A stretch of DNA of 64,000 bases from Escallonia rubra (Eukaryota; Streptophyta; Magnoliopsida; Escalloniales; Escalloniaceae), in NCBI GenBank assembly GCA_033065855.1, contig JAVXUO010000393.1:248001-312000 (forward strand), read 5' to 3'. Positions 24,029-34,537 of this stretch are shown here, piece after piece. The position numbers and the translations under genes were made by a program. The notes beneath the pieces were generated by a model. That model saw only the letters and a program-made list of their open reading frames with translations, was not told where the DNA came from and searched no databases. Numbering within the stretch: position 1 is the first letter of the stretch; each line of letters starts with the position of its first letter.

Positions 24029-24278
24029 AAATCATCCTTGCGTAGCACGGAGTTTTAGCTAGTTATATGTATTTGGATTTGGTTGGCATCTTCTATGCCT
24101 TCTAAATCTCTAATCCTATTTTTTTAATTCTTATAATTTTAAAATAGAATCAAATACGTGTTACTTATTGAATAACCACAAAATAACCTCTAACCCCATA
24201 AACTCTTCCACTATCCCTCTTCTCCCACTTCATTATCAACTAAATCACTTCCCGTGCATAACACGGAGTTTTAGCTAG
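24029..24278 (+). mobile_element. Helitron-like 3' termini (copy B)
   Basis: Two nested ends are visible: a hairpin ending in CTAG at 24059-24062, and a better one (CCGTG-cataa-CACGG, 24252-24266) ending in CTAG at 24275-24278 followed by T. They match the pair in copy A, so they predate the duplication. The 5' ends are not identified. Confidence 0.42.
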
Positions 24279-24339
24279 TTATTTTTTATTTTGTATAGAC
24301 AAACTCAAACTTTTACTAAGTATATATATATATATATAT

Positions 24340-24605
24340 TTGCTACTCAATCACAACTATACATTTTTCATGTACGTAAAACTGATGTGCTCACGAGTGA
24401 TATATGCGAATAGCATTTAGCCGAATTTTTTTGAAACTATTATACATGTCTACAAATAAAAAGTCAGTTAGAGTATACTTTCTAAAAGCATAATAATTAT
24501 ATAACCTCAATATAGACGTGATATTAGTACTAATGCACATATAATTCTCTTTGTTAATCCATGATATTCAAAACTAAAACTATTACTTACTTTTTTGATC
24601 TCCCT
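24340..24605. repeat. Host flank, left copy of a 266-bp direct repeat
   Basis: The stretch TTTGCTACTCAATCAC... to ...TTTGATCTCCCT appears immediately left of the caulimovirid fragment and again at 38978-39243, right of the MULE. It is preceded in both places by a (TA)n tract. Copy A has a single, partial equivalent, so the repeat was made when or after the viral fragment inserted. Confidence 0.9.
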
Positions 24606-27503
24606 GGAGGAATATAAAGGTCTACAAACAAATTAGAATATTTAAATCTTCAAACAGATACTAAGAGTTTAAAAACAATTAGAGAAAATTTAGATTATAT
24701 AAATGAAGTTTTTAAACAATCTATAGGTAAATTGCCGTAAGCATATTGTGATCTTGCTGTTGGTTGCGTTGTATAGAATTTACTTCAATCATTGTTTCTA
24801 TTATTAGTAGTTCCTGAACCCTCACATTCTTCCATGAGAACGTAAGGTACTTCATTCATTAAATTAAATTTTACGTTGTTTGTAGTAATTTGTGTATCTG
24901 TAGATTCTGTTTCAAATGTTAAAGAATATGTTTCGCTATTTAAACATTCTTGTTCTAAGTTTATGCTTTCTACTAATTCAATGTCATTTATTTCTAGTGA
25001 CTCTGTTTTGTCTAGGTGATTTATATTTTCCAATATGTCATCCATTTCTTTTATTAATAACTTATCTTGTCTTATCTTTTCTATTTCTTTTAAAGCTTTG
25101 TTAATTTTGTTATCTAATTCTATTTTATATAATAAAACTCGTAAAAATGGACAGAGACAGTTTAATATAAAAGACATCAGACTCATTAAAACCATCAAAG
25201 AAAAAGTTAAACATTTAGCAGATTTATATCTACCCTTAGACACAGATTATTTAATAGTACAAACCGATGGATGCAAAGAAGGATGGGGAGCAGTCTTATA
25301 CTGCAAACCTAATAAGTATAGTAATAAGAAAGAGGAAATAATATGTAGATATGCTAGCGGTAAGTATAAAGAAAGTAATCAATATTTAACTAGTTTAGAT
25401 TATGAATTACTTGCAATAGTTTACGCCTTAGAACATTTTAAAGCACTTTTAATATCTAAGCATGGATTCTGCATTAGAACAGACTGTGAAGCCATAGTCA
25501 GATACAACAAAAATAAAGACTCTAGATATACCAATAGATGGTTAAAATTCCTGACTTCTTTAAGCAATTATAAAGTAGACAAAATAGAATGGCAACATAT
25601 TAAAGGTATAGACAATTCTATAGCCGATTTACTATCTAGAAAGATTTTATCTTAAGATAACCTTAGACCAATAGCAGTAGAATAAAGATAGTTTTTTCTT
25701 TTCAGATGGCATCATCTTCTTCCGTTCAGACCAGACAAGCTCAGGTAAATCAAGCTAATCCAGTTTTTCCTACACAGTTTACTAGTTACATAGACAATCT
25801 AAGAAAAAATAGAATAAATTACAACGGTAATAATCTAGAGGTTATACATGCTGGATCGAGATTCCAAGTTAGAGATCACAAACTTGGACCTTTTCCCGTT
25901 GACCAGCGAACCCTTTTAGATAACTTATGGCAATCATTTATAAAAAGAGACAACGGATGGTTTGTAAATACCGTCAACGCATTAGCCAATTATTTCAATA
26001 AAATAAGAGACACGAAAAAGTACAATTTTTATTGCGTTTTTAAAGGCATTATGCCAGGCATATTTAAAAGTTATCCTGAAACCATGGTCGGAGGTGTAGG
26101 TAATGTCCATCAACCTTGGTATAAAAGTACTATTACTTTTAATGAAGCAACTACGCTTATGCAGACCCATTATGGGCCTAACTACTACATTACCCCAGAT
26201 TGTCAAGATAGTTCCAATACAGACACCATTGCAAACTGTGAAAACTGCAATACCTTAATTAAACACTTTAATATATTAAAAACAAGACATGATCATGTCC
26301 TTTTAGAAAAATCACATTTTGACATACAGATAGCCCAGCGTAAGGCCCAAAATCAAGTATTAGAATTAGAAGCCAATGACTGGAAAAACATGTATACCAC
26401 TGTTCTTTCTAAACACCAGTCATCAAAACCAACTACTTCCGGGGTTAAAGGAGTAGCTAATCCGGATTCACAGGCTTCCGGTAAAGATAAATCAAGTCCT
26501 GTTATAGTTGGTAATTTACTCAAAATTATTGAAAAACCTTCGAGTTCAGGAAAAAGAACTCCTAATCCAGTTCAACATGTAGCTGGTAAAGACTCATCAA
26601 ACCTCGTTAAAGTTGGAGGTTTACTTAAAATCTCTGAAAATCCTTTAAATTCAGGAGAAAGAACTCCTAGCCCAGAAAAACAGGTATATGGTAAAGGTAA
26701 GTTAATTCCTGAAACTCCTGCCCGTTTGGGTAAAACGGAACAGATAAAAAGAAACAAAAAGAAGGCAAAAAGGCAGGCCTATTCAGTCCAAAAACAAGTG
26801 GCTGAAGCATTTGCTGAAATAATCAGGAAAACTTTTAGCAATATCCACACTATGGGACCCGACAAGACAATAGAAGATTTCAAGAAATCAGCTACATCAA
26901 ATAGCCTTTTCTATGAAGACCCGTTATTTCAGGATGCACAAAGACCCAATAATTTCCAGTGAATCTTCAGAAGATGGAAAAACTAAAGAGACGGAACAAA
27001 AGGCTGAAGACTAGTAGACTCAAGACTCATCTCGCAAAGAAGGATCTTCCAGAAGCAACAACAAGACAAACAGCAGTACAAGCATCTAGACAGCTGTTAA
27101 AGCATTCAGACTACTTTCGGCTATCAGACAAGGACAAAAGAAGACAAGACTTCAGTTTTGTTAGATCAAGAAAACAATAGCAGATATATTATTAGGTATG
27201 TAGAACAAATTTTAGGAAGACCTTTAAACCCCCTTAATAATAATAATGGACAATAATAATTCTAGAAATAGGGCAAACACTTATATTAGCAATACTGAAG
27301 ATCGTTTTGAAGATAATTATGTAGAATTTCGTAAATTTTATGTAGCGTTAGAAATTATTGATGATACAAATGACACTATTAGATTCAATATTTCTGAAGA
27401 CACCTTATCTTTAAAAATATAATCCTTTAAGAAGTTATATTAGTACTTTCATAAATATTGAAGCAATAACAACAGGTATAAATACGTATTTAAAACATTT
27501 AGT

Positions 27504-27505
<2 letters not shown>
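24606..27505. mobile_element. Endogenous caulimovirid (pararetrovirus) fragment, broken (fossil)
   Basis: Recognisable parts are an RNase H domain of the replication polyprotein (end of the frame closing at 25655; motifs QTDGCKEGWGAVLYC and SLDYELLAIVYALEHFK), an adjacent viroplasmin/transactivator-like protein (25706-26962, 418 residues, with the FYCVFKGIMPGIFKSY motif of the caulimovirid viroplasmin domain), and flanking viral pieces including the start of another frame near 27247. The arrangement is rearranged and partial, with several breaks and no full genome. It is absent from copy A, so it arrived after the duplication. A (TA)n tract adjoins its right end; TA-rich sites beside plant pararetroviral insertions are known. 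Confidence 0.82.

Positions 27506-27564
<59 letters not shown>
27506..27564. repeat. (TA)n tract, left of the MULE
   Basis: An uninterrupted TA run that continues on the far side of the MULE (38924-38977). The MULE target duplication (9 bp, ATATATATA) is hidden in it. Confidence 0.95.
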
Positions 27565-27567
<3 letters not shown>

Positions 27568-27855
27568 AGCTGATCCGTTGAGAGCGTGGGCAAAATAGGA
27601 GAAGTTGCAAACGCGATCTGACCGTCCATCCCGAAAGATGGACGGTCCAGATCGCGTCTTTTTCAAAACCTGTCAGACGTCCGCCATACAGTATGGCGGA
27701 CGGGTTTTTTTTACCAAATTGCCCCTCCCGCGCCTGTCCGCTACACAGTAGCGCGGAGGGCATTAATGTCCTGATGGGAGACAGCAAAAAGTCGTCCGCG
27801 ATACTGTATGGCGGACGGCCCCTAGTCTGACACCTGTCAGGGCCTGTCCCGTCAG
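27565..27855 (+). repeat. MULE left terminal inverted repeat
   Basis: It pairs with 38635-38923 in inverted orientation. It contains a hairpin (GACCGTCCATC...GATGGACGGTC) near 27619-27647 and three of the GTCCGC palindromes (27679, 27736, 27794). Confidence 0.95.
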
Positions 27856-27903
27856 TTTTTTTGGCAATGACGGTTATCAGGTCCTTTCTGTCACGTCAAC
27901 AGT

Positions 27904-27957
27904 GTCCGCTATATAGTTTAGCGGACGTATCGCCATCCGCGGTACTGTATTGCGGAC
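27904..27957. repeat. Two GTCCGC palindromes in the left subterminal region
   Basis: GTCCGC-N11-GCGGAC copies at 27904-27926 and 27935-27957 lie just inside the left TIR, upstream of the PMD-Ulp1 gene. They fit the consensus of the other copies with small changes in the spacer. Confidence 0.85.
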
Positions 27958-28409
27958 GTTCAGTATACTTGCAAACGGCAGTAACTACGGCAGTAACTAC
28001 GGCACCACTCTTCTCCACTCACAAAATATACACTTTCTACGCAATATCCAGTCTTTACCACCGGCGTTGGCAAGCATATCGGCGACATTCCGGTGTTCAA
28101 TATACCCTAAATCGATCACGTAAGTTCACAAAATCTACGATTTTTTGTCTGTAATATTCGGTTAAGATGAATATTGCGTTTTATATATGTATGTTCTTGT
28201 TCTTTGCAAGCGTTTGCAAAATCCGATTCCGTAATAGTATATATATTTATACATATGAGTACATATGCTAACATTGTACGTATCATTCATGTGCTAACTC
28301 GTTATATGTATTATGCATGTGCTAGCGTCGTAGTTTCGCTTCTTATTATCAAAATCCAAAACGTAAAATCCAAACTGAGAAGGTTTTTCCATAATTTCAG
28401 TTGCAAAAA

Positions 28410-31400
28410 ATGGAATTTAACCCTGGACCTGAAGACCCATCCGTGTTATACGACCAAGCTAACCATATCAGTACGCTCATATGGGATGGTGGAGTAAGAT
28501 ACATTATTTATAAACTTTTCTTATTCTTACGAACGTTGTATATACCGTTGAGAGCGCTTAAATTGTATTTATTAATTCGTAGGAAAGAGAACTTGTCAAC
28601 ACCGTAGAAGTATCTCGCGATATAGTATCGTGGAAACTGAACACCGCCCAGAAGAGGATACTGCGTGGAATTGGGTTTGGGATTTTCACGCATGGGCAGA
28701 TATTTCAACAGCTTGACCGGGCCTTGATAGGTGCCCTTGTTGAGAGGTGGAGAAGTGAAACGAATACGTTTCACTTCCCGCTCGGAGAGCTGGCAATTAC
28801 CCTAGAAGATGTAGGGTTCATCTTAGGGTTGCCGGTGACGGGGCTGCCGGTAATTGCTCCTCCGTCAGAAGCAACGAAGACGAGAACCGCTAGGGACTTC
28901 CTCCATTCGATACCCCAGGATAAATTTAGCAGTGGTGGTATAAAGTTGAAATGGTTGGTAGATACGTACGGGGTATTGCCGGAAAACTATACGGGCCATG
29001 AGCTTGTGCTTTACACAAAAGCCTTCCTCTGGTGGGTGATGGGGGCAATTTTATTCCCAACGACGTCGAAGAACACGGCCAGCGTGAAATATTTACCGTT
29101 GTTGAGTAACCTGGCTGAGGTTGGAGATTATGCATGGGGTGCAGCGGTTCTTTCGTATCTGTACCGAGCATTGCACAAGGCAACGAGGCCCGACTCCAAA
29201 GCCATATGTGCATGTCTCTCGCTATTGCAGGTATATCATATAAATCCTGTCTTCGTTATTGTTTTTTTTTGTTTTCGCTTTTGTTGAATCGACGATATAA
29301 ATATAATTTGTCCATTTTTTCAGGTGTGGTCTTATGAACACCTTGCTCCCGGTTCACCGACGCGTAGGGATGGAACCGATAGAGTGTGGCCTCGGTTGCG
29401 TGCTTGGGAGTACAGCCGGAATAATAGCCACTACCGCAGGAGAGTCGATCCCCATCACAACATCACGTTCTATCGAGGGGAGTTCGACCGCCTATCTCCG
29501 GGCCAATTGCGTTGGGCACCGTACATAGGTTTGGCGCGACGGGTTGAAGAGTCGTTCGTCTTCACGCTATCCGGGTTGCAGCGCACACCCCTCATCCACT
29601 TCGAGGTCGCAGAGTGGCAGCTGCCAGACCGAGCAATGCGCCATTTTGAGTTGGAGCAGGGTTTGCCCGCCGGTGCCCCAGATATGAGGGTTAACAGGGA
29701 CCCACCGGATGTCGGGCGGTTTGGCAAGGCCAATGCGCAAGAATTGTGCGCGGCCGAACTAGAGCTCTGGACTTCTTGGCAGGACACACTGGCGGCCATC
29801 GTCTCGGAGCCGGACCCCGTTATCAGCATCGCGGAGTATGATGAGTGGTACTCCCGCATCACGCGGAGGAGAGTAGCCCCAGTCAACTTTGAACGCGGGG
29901 CGAGGTATGCGCCTAGGGGTCAGATCGACGAGCAGATGGCATACAATCTCGTAAGTTGCCCAACTTGTCTTCAATATATCAGAACTGATTAAAGTTACTT
30001 ATTTGTTATCTCTTTGGATGTAGGTTAATGCCTCGCTTGCATTCTTCCAGAAGTTGAGTGAGCGGAAGGATCTGATGAGCGCAATGGGCGAGGATCTTCG
30101 CCAACAGGCTGCTGCACTGGCTATAGGCTGCGGGAATTTTGTGCGGCAAGCATCGGGACAGTCTTCGGTCGACAGCCCGGGAATGGGTTATACGGGCGCC
30201 AGCCCGTATAACGTTGATCCCTCCGGGCAAGCTTCAGGGGTGAGCCAGGGAGTTGGTGGTCCATCTGTACCGGGGATGGGACATGCTCAAGCGTCGTGGG
30301 CCGATTACAGCGGCCCGACCTTCGATTTGTTCCCGGAACCCCAACCCCTCTCTCAGAGTCAAGTCACGCAAGAGTGGCAATACGGTTTTAACGAGGCACT
30401 GCCCATTGTCCCGTGGGCGGGACCGATTGGCGGCACCGAAGGGCAATATCAGCGGGAGGAAGAAATGGCCGGCGAGCAATATCAGCCGGCAGACGCCCCC
30501 GAAGGCGATTATCAGCCAGCCGGGGCCCCCGAAGGCGACTATCAGCCGGCCGATCCGTTGGTTGGAGGCCAATTTCTTCCGTTGCTCTTGCCCCCCGGCG
30601 GAGGGCAAGAGCAACCGGTCGACCCCCGAGGGCAATATCCGAAAGGGCATCCAGCCAGGCCCCTGAAGCCGCATAAACACCACCTAATCCATCACCGTTA
30701 TTTTAGTGGGCCCCCCCCAGACGAAGAGTCGTATGCCGTGAAAAACCCGCAGGGCTTGGATTACAGTGTCTCGTGGAAAGAACTGTCCACGCTGGCGCCG
30801 GGGATGTGGTTAGACAACTTCGTCATCTCGCACTACGTGCAAATTCTGCGGCAAAGGAGTCGGGAGCAGCCTAACTACGGTCCGCGCATTTTTATTCTCG
30901 ACGCTTACTTTCACAATATGCTAGTACAAGACTTTAACGAGTGGGACAAGGCGAGGAAGCAGGCGAGAAAGGCGAAGGCCGAGATGAAGTGGAGACCGTC
31001 TGCTAACCTACTCGCATATCTTGGTCGGCCGAGTCCAGAGCGCGCAAGTGTGGCGGATGTGTTTCTACTCCCTGCTATAATTAATGCCCACTGGTTCTTG
31101 ATTTGCTATGAACCGGTAACGAATACCGTATCAGTCCTTGACAGTCTCTACGATGATACGGACGCGATTGGTGTGATTGAAATGTACGTAGGCTTAGGGA
31201 TGTTGAATCCAATGGTAAGAGCCGGTTTACTTCTTATTGTAACTTGCATACTGTAGAACTGATTAATCGTATTATGTTTGCTATGTCTAATGTTTAATGC
31301 TTATCCTCTTACTCGCAGAATCTATTTGCTGCCATGGTCAATAGAGAGCGTTCTCGAGAGAGCCGAGGGAGGGCAGCGGGCGATAGGGAGGTTGTTTTCC

Positions 31401-31609
31401 GATTGAAGAGGACTAGGCCCAAGCAACTTAATACCTCGGACTGCGGCGTCTACCTCTGCATGTACATGGATTACATCTGTCGGTCGGAGAGCCTCAAGAA
31501 GACCGTCTGGACCCAAGACTGCATAGACTGCTTTAGGTATAGGATGGCTTGGCAAATTATCAATGGCCGGCCTAGACCTATTAGATATATTGTAAATCCG
31601 TGTAATTGA
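28410..31609 (+). CDS. Plant mobile domain / Ulp1-like C48 protease fusion protein (MULE cargo)
   Basis: Five exons with GT/AG introns and an uninterrupted frame: 28410-28493, 28583-29230, 29324-29950, 30024-31214, 31319-31609, giving 946 residues. Residues about 60-440 form a plant mobile domain (aminotransferase-like PMD), with LDRALIGALVERW, LGELAITLEDVGFILGLPV and a Trp-rich middle. Residues about 480-690 are a low-complexity linker with repeats of the GDYQPA/APEG type. The C-terminus is a Ulp1/SENP-type cysteine protease with His809 (NAHW), Asp826 (VLDSL), Gln886 and Cys892 (TSDCG), so the catalytic set is complete. Ulp1 proteases act on SUMO-like modifiers; PMD proteins of the MAIN/MAIL group act in silencing and development. 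A fused role in protecting the transposon is inference. The start is the ATG just after an AG-rich acceptor-like tract. Confidence 0.88.
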
Positions 31610-31653
31610 CAATGTTTGCGTATAATAACGTCCGCTATATATTTTCATGGCTA

Positions 31654-31848
31654 CCACCAAGCGCGTAGGTCAGCTGGTAAGGGGTTGTCCTAGCTTAACC
31701 AGAGGTCTCGTGTTCGAGCCCTGGGAATGCAGCTGCGTTAAAACTTGGTAGGGAGAGCTTTGCCGCCCATGTGGTCCTGCCCGGCTCGAACCCGGATTAG
31801 TCGGCTCCCAATGTGGTGTCCGGAAATCGGGTGGTCTAACCAAAAAAA
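31654..31848 (+). mobile_element. tRNA-derived SINE inserted in the MULE
   Basis: About 195 bp with A-box-like TAGGTCAGCTGGT and B-box GTTCGAGCCC near the 5' end, a second GGCTCGAACCC further on, and an A-run at 31842-31849. A 17-bp target duplication beginning ATATATTTTCATGG flanks it (31637-31653 and 31849-31865). It landed in the 3' region of the PMD-Ulp1 gene and interrupts one GTCCGC half-site, so it arrived after that repeat. It is not a tRNA gene: no cloverleaf continues past the B box. Confidence 0.92.
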
Positions 31849-31865
31849 ATATATTTTCATGGCTA

Positions 31866-32564
31866 TTTGTCCTTAAACTTCTTGAATCTTATCGTTTGAA
31901 TGCGATTGACGATTTCATCTGTGTTGACTGAGATGTGATCGTTGTTGAATGCGATTGATTTGATTCAGTGATATGGTTGTGTTGTTCAGCTGAGTGTTTT
32001 ATTTGTTCTGTGTGATTTGCTTTCAGCAGGGGAGACTAGATATGGCCGAAAAAAAACTAAGTGTTGTGGAAAGTATATTCTGCTTCGCTGTCCGCGATAT
32101 AGTTTAGCGGACGTAAATAGGGCCCCAAAAAAACTAAGTGCTGGGGAGGGAGGGTACATTCTGCTTGGCTGTCCGCGATATAGTTTAGCGGACGTAAATA
32201 GGGCCCCAAAAAAAACTAAGTGCTGGGGAGGGAGGGTACATTCTGCTTCGCTGTCCGCGATATAGTTTAGCGGACGTAAATAGACTAAGTGCTGGGGAGG
32301 GAGGGTACATTCTGCTTGGCTGTCCGCGATATAGTTTAGCGGACGTAAATAGGGCCCCAAAAAAAACTAAGTGCTGGGGAGGGAGGGTACATTCTGCTTC
32401 GCTGTCCGCGATATAGTTTAGCGGACGTAAATAGGGCCCCAAAAAAAACATATATTCCCAACATTTTACATGCTTCAAAAGACGGGATACACCAATTAGA
32501 ATGACATGTGGATGAGTGCCGGTTGGAATGAAATCCTAGCATGCAGTAGAAAGAGATATATATA
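31866..32564. repeat. Tandem array of an about 82-bp unit carrying the palindrome
   Basis: At 32060-32445 five units each contain GGGCCCCAAAAAAAACTAAG, GGGAGGGAGGGTACATTCTG and a palindrome (starts 32090, 32171, 32253, 32322, 32404; spacing 81, 82, 69, 82). The rest of this stretch (31866-32060, 32446-32564) shows no gene. Frames read through the array repeat themselves and are artefacts. Confidence 0.9.
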
Positions 32565-32999
32565 TCACTCTTCATTTGACATATACTCATCAGATAAGTA
32601 CTGATCATTGGTTAAAATATTGTTTCTCTCGTTTGATGTGAGCTGCCTCCCACTAGCCTCGGCCATTTCTTCCGCAAGTTGAAGCATATAAAATCGTTTT
32701 CTACGCAGCAACATCCGGTTATTCTCCATACGAATTTGGCGCACAGCTTTCTTACACTGCGTAACATTACGCCGCGACATAGTAAGTGAACGACGTTGCG
32801 GCACAGGTGCACTCAGCGTGGTGAGATCCTGGTGTAGCGCTTCTGATTCCTTAACTCGATATGCCCATTCTCTCCGTAAACCGCAATAATACTCTCTGGG
32901 ATCCGTGTACTTCACTTCTTTGTAGTCGTCGTTCCTTTCACACAACAACCACACAGTCTCACGTCCCCGCAGACTAGAACTCCCAGGAACTCCTGCCAT
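32565..32999 (-). CDS. Small basic protein of unknown family, paralogue 1 (MULE cargo)
   Basis: A single open frame of 144 residues, starting at 32999. I do not recognise a known domain. The middle and C-terminal half are Arg/Lys-rich and predicted helical by eye, with LRREWAYRVKE, then a PVPQRR motif, then IRMENNRMLLRRKRF, and an acidic C-terminus (SDEYMSNEE). The same order (LR.EW.YR, P.PR/QR, IR.ENNRM, acidic tail) occurs in the divergent neighbour at 33387-33818, so the two are paralogues. That supports both as real genes. A basic helical core suggests nucleic-acid binding or a leucine-zipper-like dimer, which is inference. It is read away from its twin. Confidence 0.75.
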   Translation of the reverse strand: MAGVPGSSSLRGRETVWLLCERNDDYKEVKYTDPREYYCGLRREWAYRVKESEALHQDLTTLSAPVPQRRSLTMSRRNVTQCKKAVRQIRMENNRMLLRRKRFYMLQLAEEMAEASGRQLTSNERNNILTNDQYLSDEYMSNEE

Positions 33000-33386
33000 T
33001 TAACTTTGTTTTGGTTCTAAAGCGATGAGCATGGCTAACATATATAAATAAGCCCACATACCCATACACAATATATTTGTGTGATAGCTACACAATAGTC
33101 TGTCTATCTCTTGTGACAAGACAAGTCGCTGGACATTGAAGATGACAATAGTTGGAGACAACAGCATGCCCGTGTCATAAAGTTGACAAGTCTTTGGTGA
33201 CAAGACAATTCTCTTTGGTGACAAGACAAGTCTCTAGTCTATTGCCAACGTTGGGTCACATCTCATAAAGTAGAAACCGTAGCTCTTTCATAAAGTGGTC
33301 CCGTTTCAAAGTATATATAAGTACATGCATTGCTCATTGCAATGGGCATAGAGTGATATACTCCCAATTTCATAACAACTCTGGAA
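33000..33386. promoter_or_regulatory. Bidirectional promoter region between the twin genes
   Basis: 387 bp separate the two divergent start codons. A TATATATAA box lies at 33312-33320, about 70 bp before the plus-strand ATG, and a weaker TATTTATATA on the minus strand (33050-33041) sits about 45 bp before the other ATG. Between them the string GTGACAAGACAA recurs at least three times (near 33111, 33199, 33219), a candidate shared element. Confidence 0.5.
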
Positions 33387-33818
33387 ATGTCATATACTCC
33401 ACGAGATATTTTTGAAGCAATGGGTCGTTACTGGGCGGGCGAAGATGAATTTTACTATTCTTTGCGTCCAAGTTTGCGTTACTCATCAAGCTATGTGAAT
33501 ACATTACGTGCAGAATGGTCTTATCGGATGAATGAACACGAGGTCCTAGTAGCTGATTCACGGAGCATGAATATACCCATACCTCGACAAAAGGCAATCA
33601 ACATGCCTCGAATTACGCACATGGAGCTTGAAAGGGCACTTCATCGAATACGCGAGGAAAATAATAGAATGCGAGTTCGTCAAAGTAGGCATAACTTACG
33701 TCGTATGGCACGTGATGCACATGAAGATGGCAACAACAATGAAGCACAAGTATACTGGAACATGAGCTTCGAAGAAGGAAATGTTTCCGATGCTCCAGTT
33801 TCAGATGAAGATGCCTGA
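33387..33818 (+). CDS. Small basic protein of unknown family, paralogue 2 (MULE cargo)
   Basis: A single open frame of 143 residues from ATG 33387. No domain known to me. The N-terminus (YTPRDIFEAMGRYW) differs from its twin. The core LRAEWSYRMNE, PIPRQK and IREENNRMRVRQSRH aligns with the minus-strand gene at 32565-32999, and the C-terminus is again acidic (DAPVSDEDA). Roughly a third of core residues match by eye, so the pair is old. It has a good TATA box upstream. Basic-core, acidic-tail proteins of this size could bind DNA or the transposase, but the sequence does not show it. Confidence 0.78.
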   Translation: MSYTPRDIFEAMGRYWAGEDEFYYSLRPSLRYSSSYVNTLRAEWSYRMNEHEVLVADSRSMNIPIPRQKAINMPRITHMELERALHRIREENNRMRVRQSRHNLRRMARDAHEDGNNNEAQVYWNMSFEEGNVSDAPVSDEDA

Positions 33819-33828
33819 AGATCGAGTT

Positions 33829-34204
33829 CTATAGCGGACATAAGGGCCTCCGCTTAGGCCGGGGTTCGGGAAGGTCGGAACTAAGTGTCTGGTCCGTGCC
33901 AACCATTTTCTGGTCCAAGTTGCAGACAACCATTTTTCTCTCCTAGGTCCGCTATATAGTATAGCGGACATCCCCGCATAGGCAAAGTCTCGGACATTTG
34001 ATTGTCCCTACGAGATGTCCGCTATATAGTATAGCGGACAGCTCCGCAGCGGTGGTTCTACGCCCGCACAATACAGTACGAAGCTTACGTCATAGTGGTG
34101 CAGCAGATCGTTGTCTGCAACTTGGATCAGAAAATGGTTGGCACGAACCAGACACTTAGTTCCGACCTTCCTAAGCGGAGGCCCTTATGTCCGCTATGTA
34201 GTAG
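33829..34204. repeat. Inverted repeat, arms of about 100 bp, with two palindromes in the loop
   Basis: The arms 33829-33931 and 34109-34204 are reverse complements with few changes (GGACATAAGGGCCTCCGCTT against its complement, continuing through AACTAAGTGTCTGG and TTGCAGACAA). Each outer end is a half GTCCGC palindrome, and the loop holds full copies at 33947-33969 and 34017-34039. No target duplication is evident. It could be a nested MITE or a structural element; 34205-34537 shows no gene. Confidence 0.85.
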
Positions 34205-34537
34205 AGCTAGAAGTTGTAGCGTTCTGTCTGCAGTTTTAATAAATTGGCTTGTTTTAGTCGCATTGTAGCATAATGCTGTTTTAATAAATTGGCGCCCCGA
34301 AGGCTTGTTTTGGCGTCAGAATCAACAACCTCAATATCGATAAACAATAAAGAACGTAGGATTCACAATCAACGATCTCAATATACCGACGGAATCTCAA
34401 ACGACACAATTAACGTACGATTCACAATCAACGATCTTAATATATCGAGGGAATCTCAAACGACACAATTGAGCACAATTAAGCGAGGAAAAATTTCGAG
34501 GTGATTCAACAACATAAATAATTTTATTAATAATAAA

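Noticed and set aside
24785-25243. 152-residue minus-strand frame taken as a host gene
   Set aside because: Its surroundings are caulimovirid, and its Lys/Glu/Asn/Ile-rich make-up fits viral material; treated as part of the fossil.
27435-27787. Open frames across the TA tract and the MULE left TIR
   Set aside because: They are poly-Tyr/Ile from (TA)n joined to TIR sequence, with no domain; the same occurs at 38822-39097.
30234-30683. Minus- and other-frame ORFs over the PMD-Ulp1 linker
   Set aside because: They are shadows of the GC-rich repeat-coding exon 4; the plus-strand frame continues across all five exons.
31654-31740. Possible tRNA gene (A and B box motifs)
   Set aside because: The motifs are followed by a SINE body and A-tail with a 17-bp target duplication; no complete cloverleaf or anticodon arm can be drawn.
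32060-32445. Possible CRISPR-like array
   Set aside because: It is plant nuclear DNA, the spacers are identical between units, and the repeat is a simple 82-bp tandem unit inside a MULE.
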